Positions 58,910-64,000 of a stretch of DNA of 64,000 bases are shown in pieces. The notes under the pieces were generated by a model. That model searched no databases and was not told where the DNA came from. It was given only the letters and a program-made list of their open reading frames with translations. The translations under genes and the position numbers were made by a program. The stretch is from contig JANCIK010000007.1 in assembly GCA_028532985.1 (NCBI GenBank), positions 496,001-560,000 of the forward strand, given 5' to 3'. The stretch is from Stropharia rugosoannulata. Its lineage: Eukaryota; Basidiomycota; Agaricomycetes; Agaricales; Strophariaceae. How positions within the stretch are numbered: the stretch's first letter is position 1; every line of letters begins with the position of its first letter.

Positions 58910-61900
58910 GATCGTGGTTACGCTTTTTCTTGATTTCTTGTCAGTGGTTATCTTGTTCCATTCTTGCTTCTGTGTCATTCCATATAATTCTATATGTCGC
59001 ATTATCTACTTCACATATACCTCAGTTACCCACGTACTCTTAATTTGTGTACTCTATGAAAATGCGTCATACCTCTGGACATCTCCTTCGAGTTACGATA
59101 CCCCCGTTACAGGTAAAAATAAAGTGCATATATAGACATGGAGTTGAGCTGTAATTGTCATATAAGTACTAGCGTCTTTGATTGAATATGCTTCGGACTT
59201 GATGGGTTTGTTTTTAGACTTCAAATTCTGGAGAATTACTCTATCGCATCTTTTAGTGAGGCAATGCACGGCTTCTATGGACATTGACTTCAGAGAAACA
59301 CATTCTTGGACAAACCTACTGTGTGACCGTGTCCTATTTATATATCTAGAAGTTCCTACTTAGAGATGGCCGACGGCTGTCTTATCCGACTTTTAACATC
59401 TTTCAGTTATCGTCAGCTTAAAGGTTAATCGCAAAGTTGTGGCACGCAGTATTAATCCTAAACTGGACCAAGAAGTGCATTTCTGGCCAGGATCTGCCAA
59501 TAAATACCCTAAACTCGATGCAAGCCGGTCTTACGAAGAACATAGACGTCAAGAACATGAAGAGATATTTGTCAACTCCACTGTGGCATACTTTGAGCAC
59601 ATTACTCATGCTGATGATCGACGCTGACTGGCGTCTTACTGACATTTGGGAGGGAGTTTCCACAATTGGAATTCCAAAAGATTGCTTCGTCACTAAGTAC
59701 GAGAGCTCTTTAATAGATTAAGCCCACAGTCCCGGATTAGCTCGGCGGTCCCAAGCAAACTCACGAAGTTATTGACATGCGAAAGAGAAATTCCAGGATA
59801 AATGCAAACCGACGTTGCAGTCTCACTGGCGCTGTAGATTTATTTGAGACCAACACAAGAATGATAACCTGATACGACGCGGGAGGTACTACTGAAATTT
59901 TCTGACCCTCTATTCCCATTCCTTATTATTCTGGGATCGCAAGGCTGTGCAGCTCCTCTTCCTTCCATGTGCTGCAGTCCAGATCGTGATTCAACATTTG
60001 GGGTACCTGTCACCGACGACGGTTCGTAGACCGCCGTTCATTTGAAGAAAAGAGCATGATTTTATGCACTGCAAGGCCTAGCGACTAGAGACTGCAAGTG
60101 CATGCCAACTGTGTGAAGGTAACGCGAGTGCATTTCAGTCGTTAATATAGAATCGTTATGTGAATACACAGTTTCTCCCAGGATATGTCTAAAATGCGCC
60201 CCAACGCCTGGGTATCTGAGATACGGCCAGCTGATTGAGTGCGACTCCCTGCACAGAAGGCGGTCTTGGTTCTTGGCCCGCCATTGAGGCTGTGCGTGCG
60301 TACTCACCACCGAAACTCCATGGGATGCTGGGCATGCCGTATGAGTATGGACAAGACGACTCCGGAAATGGACGAGCCTGTTCGATCGCGCGCCGTCCTT
60401 CTAAAAAATTTGACTACCCTGCTTGACATAGAATATTCCCTTGACGGTGTCAAAATGTAGGGCGGGTGAGCCAGTATCTCGTTTGCTTTATGGATTTAGT
60501 GGTCAGCGCTATGGAGTTAGCCCGCGGTAAGTCGCATAAGCTGCTATGCTTTAGGTTAATATTGGCCGCCTCATGTCCTGCCGAGAGAACTCGGTGGCAC
60601 GCCCTGGGAACGAGCGGATCGTGGGCGTGCGCAGATTTCTACTGTGCGGCAGGCGTGTCGGGCTAGTTGGTTCCGTAGTTGAGAATAAACCTGGACGTTA
60701 ACAGGAAGGCACGGTCAGACAGACTTGATCAAGACAATAATTGAAGTTTGAGCGTCGGTTAATTGATACCTTTTTCACGAGTGCAGGGCCCTGTCGTGCA
60801 ACAAGCGCTCGTCGACTAGTCTGTTCGACTAAACCTAGTACTTTAAAACGTTGTCACCCTATCCAGTCAGCTGCAAATGCTGAATTATAGTTCCAGACGC
60901 TGAACGAGCATTGAAGCAGAGAATGGTCAGCAGCTGTACGAAGACGTGAGATTATCTAGTCAGATTAAAAATGATTAACAGCAGGCTGACCCGAAGGTGT
61001 GCCTGGTCTCCATCCTACTTGCCTCGAGGCCTGTTCAAGCAACAGATACTCCGAATTCCATCATTTTAAATTTAAGTCCCGCGACTTCTGCGAAGCGATA
61101 ACATAGTTTTTGCGAGCAGGCCCTGCTCATGCACCACTGTGCACACGCCTGCATAATATTCTATCCGGCTCTAATTTTCCCGTGCTGACTATGTCGTGAG
61201 TGCGCTGCCCCCACGGCATCGGACACGGAGGTTCGTTAGCTCGCCATGCAGACTGCGGACCGGCAGGAGGGTAACGAACGCCGTCGGGAGCTCGGATGGA
61301 GTAGAGCGCACGCACGGCGCATTCGTAGCGGTGCGCTCCCGGTCGCACTGGTCGGGCGCTGCTGAATGGAGTACCTGACGCTCTCGTCATTTAATCGCCG
61401 ATGTATCCGGTGCCTGCTACCGTATTAAATTCGTTTGTGGCTGTGGGAGGGGGACCTGGGGCCTGATGATCACTGGCAGATCTAGGTGAGCCATCATGCT
61501 GCCTCTTGCCTGCAGGCTGCTGATGAAAGCTGAGCTGTTTTTATCACGTATGGGTGCTTCTGTCGCGCAGATTTCTCGACCGCATTTGGCGGTGGTGCAG
61601 ACTATTTTTGGATAGGGTAGGACGGCCAGCGAATACCAATCAGATAACGTCTTCATGGATGTTTTTCCGACCTTATAGGAGGAGCTTATGTGCTGCAAAT
61701 CGGGCAAATCGTTTGTGGACGTGCGCGGGTTACGGGGAAACTAGATATAAAAATTCGGTAATATTTACGTGATCGAAAGGCATGCTAGAGCCTTGCGCCA
61801 CACAATGTGAATGTTCGGGTACGCATCAGCTGGATGCCCTTTACAGTATGATAGCTAGCGCGCTCACCTCGTCGATTACTAACTGAGTAAACTGAGTAAA

Positions 61901-62627
61901 TTTCCAGAATTCTAAATGAGTTTGAAGGATTGAGGGTTGATACACATTTATTGTCGTAAATCCCCCAAAATTGACCGTCCGACGTCGACTATGTACAGCA
62001 GACAAGTAACCGCCGACCCCGTAAATAGCAATGGCTAAGCGGGCAATAATGGGGTAGAATCTGGGGTGCACGGCCGGACCCTGCAAGGCTTAATCGGTAT
62101 ACGATTAAGCGCTTGTAAAAGCTTTCATTTAGTTTACAAAGGCACCGGGAAAAGCTACATAGAGCTTTATGTTGAGCAGCTGTGTGATCTCCCATAGAAA
62201 GAGCCTTTAAGAGGAAAAGTCAATTTCTGCCTGTAGATTAGTATTGTTCCAGCATTGACTTACTTGATTAAAAATAACCTTTGGCTGCCATAGAACGTGC
62301 CGAAGTCTTTTGGTGCCACTGTCCAAATTTATAGCTGAAATGGGCATGCATGCTAGGTATCTGCAGGAGTGCATCGTCTGTGGAATGGAATCATGCGTAA
62401 TAAAACAGACTTGCATACTCCCGAGCATTGACAATGGTGGGGGACGGAGGCAATGCTATCGTATACAGAACGAACCGAGCAGCCGGAAGTGAGCCGGAGG
62501 CTGATCGTACCTGTTAGTTGTTCAGGCACAGTGAACCGACTCGAGCTGGAGATGATATACAAGTCTAATCGTTTTGTGCCTGAACCCGCCTTTCTCTCTG
62601 CCAACCACTTCTCCTTCGCTCCACCAC
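58910..62627. other. Gene-poor region of 3.7 kb
   Basis: No gene could be supported. The best small frame, 59439-59627 (ARSINPKLDQEV...), has a protein-like composition but no family, start context or partner exon. GC content rises between about 61190 and 61390 compared with the flanks. A CTGAGTAAA direct repeat lies near 61878-61900. No tRNA or transposon was identified. The final bases are a pyrimidine-rich leader for the G-alpha gene. Confidence 0.4.
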
Positions 62628-64000
62628 ATGCCTGTGACCTCCGACGATCCATTAGATGAAGTATTGAGACCGCCGCCAGATGAAACACCACAGGAGCGTG
62701 AAATACGTCTCGAGAGGGAGGCGGAAGCAAAACGTATCAGCCTGGCTATCGATGCCAGTATCAAAGCAGAGCGCCAGGCTTTGAAGAAGAAACGTATCGT
62801 GCGCTTGCTGTTGCTTGGGCAAAGTGAATCAGGTGGGTTCCGTCTTATTCCGGCGTCATACTGGTCCTGACTTGGTCGCAAACAGGCAAATCGACCACCT
62901 TACGACGTGAGTTGTCAAGAGGTCGCGCACCTTTGACTACTCAATCTCATTTTGTGCAGAGTTTCAGCGGCTCTATACACCTACGGCTTTCCGGGAGGAG
63001 CGCATATTGTGGAGAGCGGTCATTCAGCTAAACATCGTGCGTTCAATACGGACCATTTTAGATGCCCTTGCAGTCCCCCAGCACAATTCCCCGTATTCAT
63101 CTCCCCGGTCACGGGCGAGAAGCATATCCCGTACTAAACCTCCACACTGTGATCACCGGAATGGCCATTTCTCACCAAAGTCGCCTAGTACAGATAACCG
63201 CAGTCACCACTCTCACCATGGACACGGCAGCCGAAGCAACGGCCATGGATCCGACGTGCAATTTTCGTACACCTCGACCACCCACTATCCTCCCGTTCCC
63301 CCATTACCACGACAAAACCACTATTCTGATCACGAAGCAGAAGGTTATGACGCCGATTCCGACACAGAGTTTACTATCGCGAATAGCTCATACCCCGACG
63401 GTTCACCGAACATAGAACCCAGCCCGCGCTCTCATCCATCGGGTTCTTCTACCACGACACTGAATCACACCCCGTTCGAAGTTATTAGGGCAAGACTATT
63501 ACCCCTTCAGCATATTGAAGCGCTGCTTATCGCAAAGCTGGTTCCACCGAATGAGGAAGAAGCGACGCAACTTATCGGAGGGCATTCCTCGCCCACAGAA
63601 TCCCACTTTTCTATGCATACGCCAAGACACAATGGTCACGGTCACGGACACCATAGGAGCCAGTCATATCGAAACCAGGAGATATTCGTACGACCAGGGC
63701 CAGGCTGGAGAGGTGGTTTAGCGCGAGCTCGGGTCAACTTTCCTGACCATGTTGACTCGTATGACACGTCAATCGCGAGCAACGCTCAACGGCCGATGAG
63801 TGCGGGGAATACGGGGTTAGAAACGCCTGATGAGCCGCAGGAAGTGTTGCATTCTTGCAGACGGGACATGATGCAGCTATGGAACGACGAAAACGTACGC
63901 GATGTCCTGAGAAGACGGAAAATCCGATTGGAGGAAGGCAGCGGATTGTAGGTGTCTCCACTGCGGGTAATTCGCTTCCACATCTGAGTGCTCTGGCAGT
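62628..64000 (+). CDS. Heterotrimeric G protein alpha subunit with large insertion (5' part; runs off window)
   Basis: The visible part is about 400 residues. The start MPVTSDDPLDE leads to IRLEREAEAKRISLAIDASI and the G1/P-loop LLLGQSESGKSTTLRQF, formed across two introns. LYTPTAFREERILWRAVIQLN is the start of the helical domain. A His/Ser/Pro-rich insertion follows (from SPYSSPRSRARS to the region before TPFEVIRARLLPLQHIEALL), then a second one rich in His, Gly and Arg. The helical domain resumes at ETPDEPQEVLHSCRRDMMQLWND and RRRKIRLEEGSG. The frame appears to stop at 63951, but GTAGGT at 63948 is a donor and would join to the expected FFLDD block beyond the window. The P-loop has Gln-Ser where most G-alpha proteins have Ala-Gly. 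Confidence 0.9.

Noticed and set aside
59341..59730. Possible small gene (ARSINPKLDQEV... frame)
   Set aside because: Composition is plausible, but no start, intron structure or family could be supported.

Overview
The window is nuclear DNA from a filamentous basidiomycete, most likely an Agaricomycete. Nearly every gene is broken by many short introns (about 50-75 bases) with GT-AG borders. The gene content is also typical of that group: a linked Fet3/Ftr1 iron-uptake pair, an unusual G-alpha subunit, questin-oxidase-like enzymes, a Uls1-type SNF2/RING translocase and a Ser/Thr-rich secreted protein. No ribosomal RNA, CRISPR array or intact transposon was seen, and no tRNA could be called. 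Gene models were made by conceptual splicing by eye, so internal exon borders are predictions.

Layout. 1-8.6 kb: a DUF4336 protein and a long C2H2 zinc-finger/RING protein, separated by gene-poor DNA. 8.6-13.4 kb: FTR1 (minus) and FET3 (plus), divergent from one 661-bp promoter holding four perfect ATCTGATAA boxes. 13.8-21.8 kb: mitochondrial ribosome recycling factor, then a large Uls1-like SNF2 ATPase. 22.2-26 kb: a gene predicted to fuse a DUF2235 alpha/beta-hydrolase domain to a caspase-like (C14) domain whose catalytic His is Val. 26.6-32.4 kb: a coiled-coil protein, an NAD-dependent 3-beta-HSD/epimerase-like enzyme and a KHDC4-like KH-domain protein. 32.4-37.4 kb: gene-poor DNA, a four-pass membrane protein and a foldback element of about 590 bp. 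37.4-47.7 kb: five redox enzymes (FSP1/AIF-like FAD oxidoreductase, two questin-oxidase-like paralogs, an aldo-keto reductase and an SDR). 48.5-55 kb: a secreted Ser/Thr-rich protein, the proteasome ATPase Rpt6 and a multi-pass membrane protein. 55.4-58.9 kb: a MOV10/SDE3-like RNA helicase with N-terminal zinc fingers. 58.9-62.6 kb: no recognisable gene. 62.6-64 kb: the 5' part of a G-alpha gene cut by the window edge.

How they fit together. Fet3 oxidises ferrous iron for import by Ftr1, and the shared GATA boxes suggest joint control by an iron-sensing GATA repressor. The five redox genes could be tailoring enzymes of one pathway, but no polyketide, peptide or terpene synthase is in view. 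The DUF2235-caspase-like fusion is the most unusual item. Its hydrolase nucleophile motif is intact while its caspase part looks degenerate, so the caspase fold may regulate or scaffold rather than cut.
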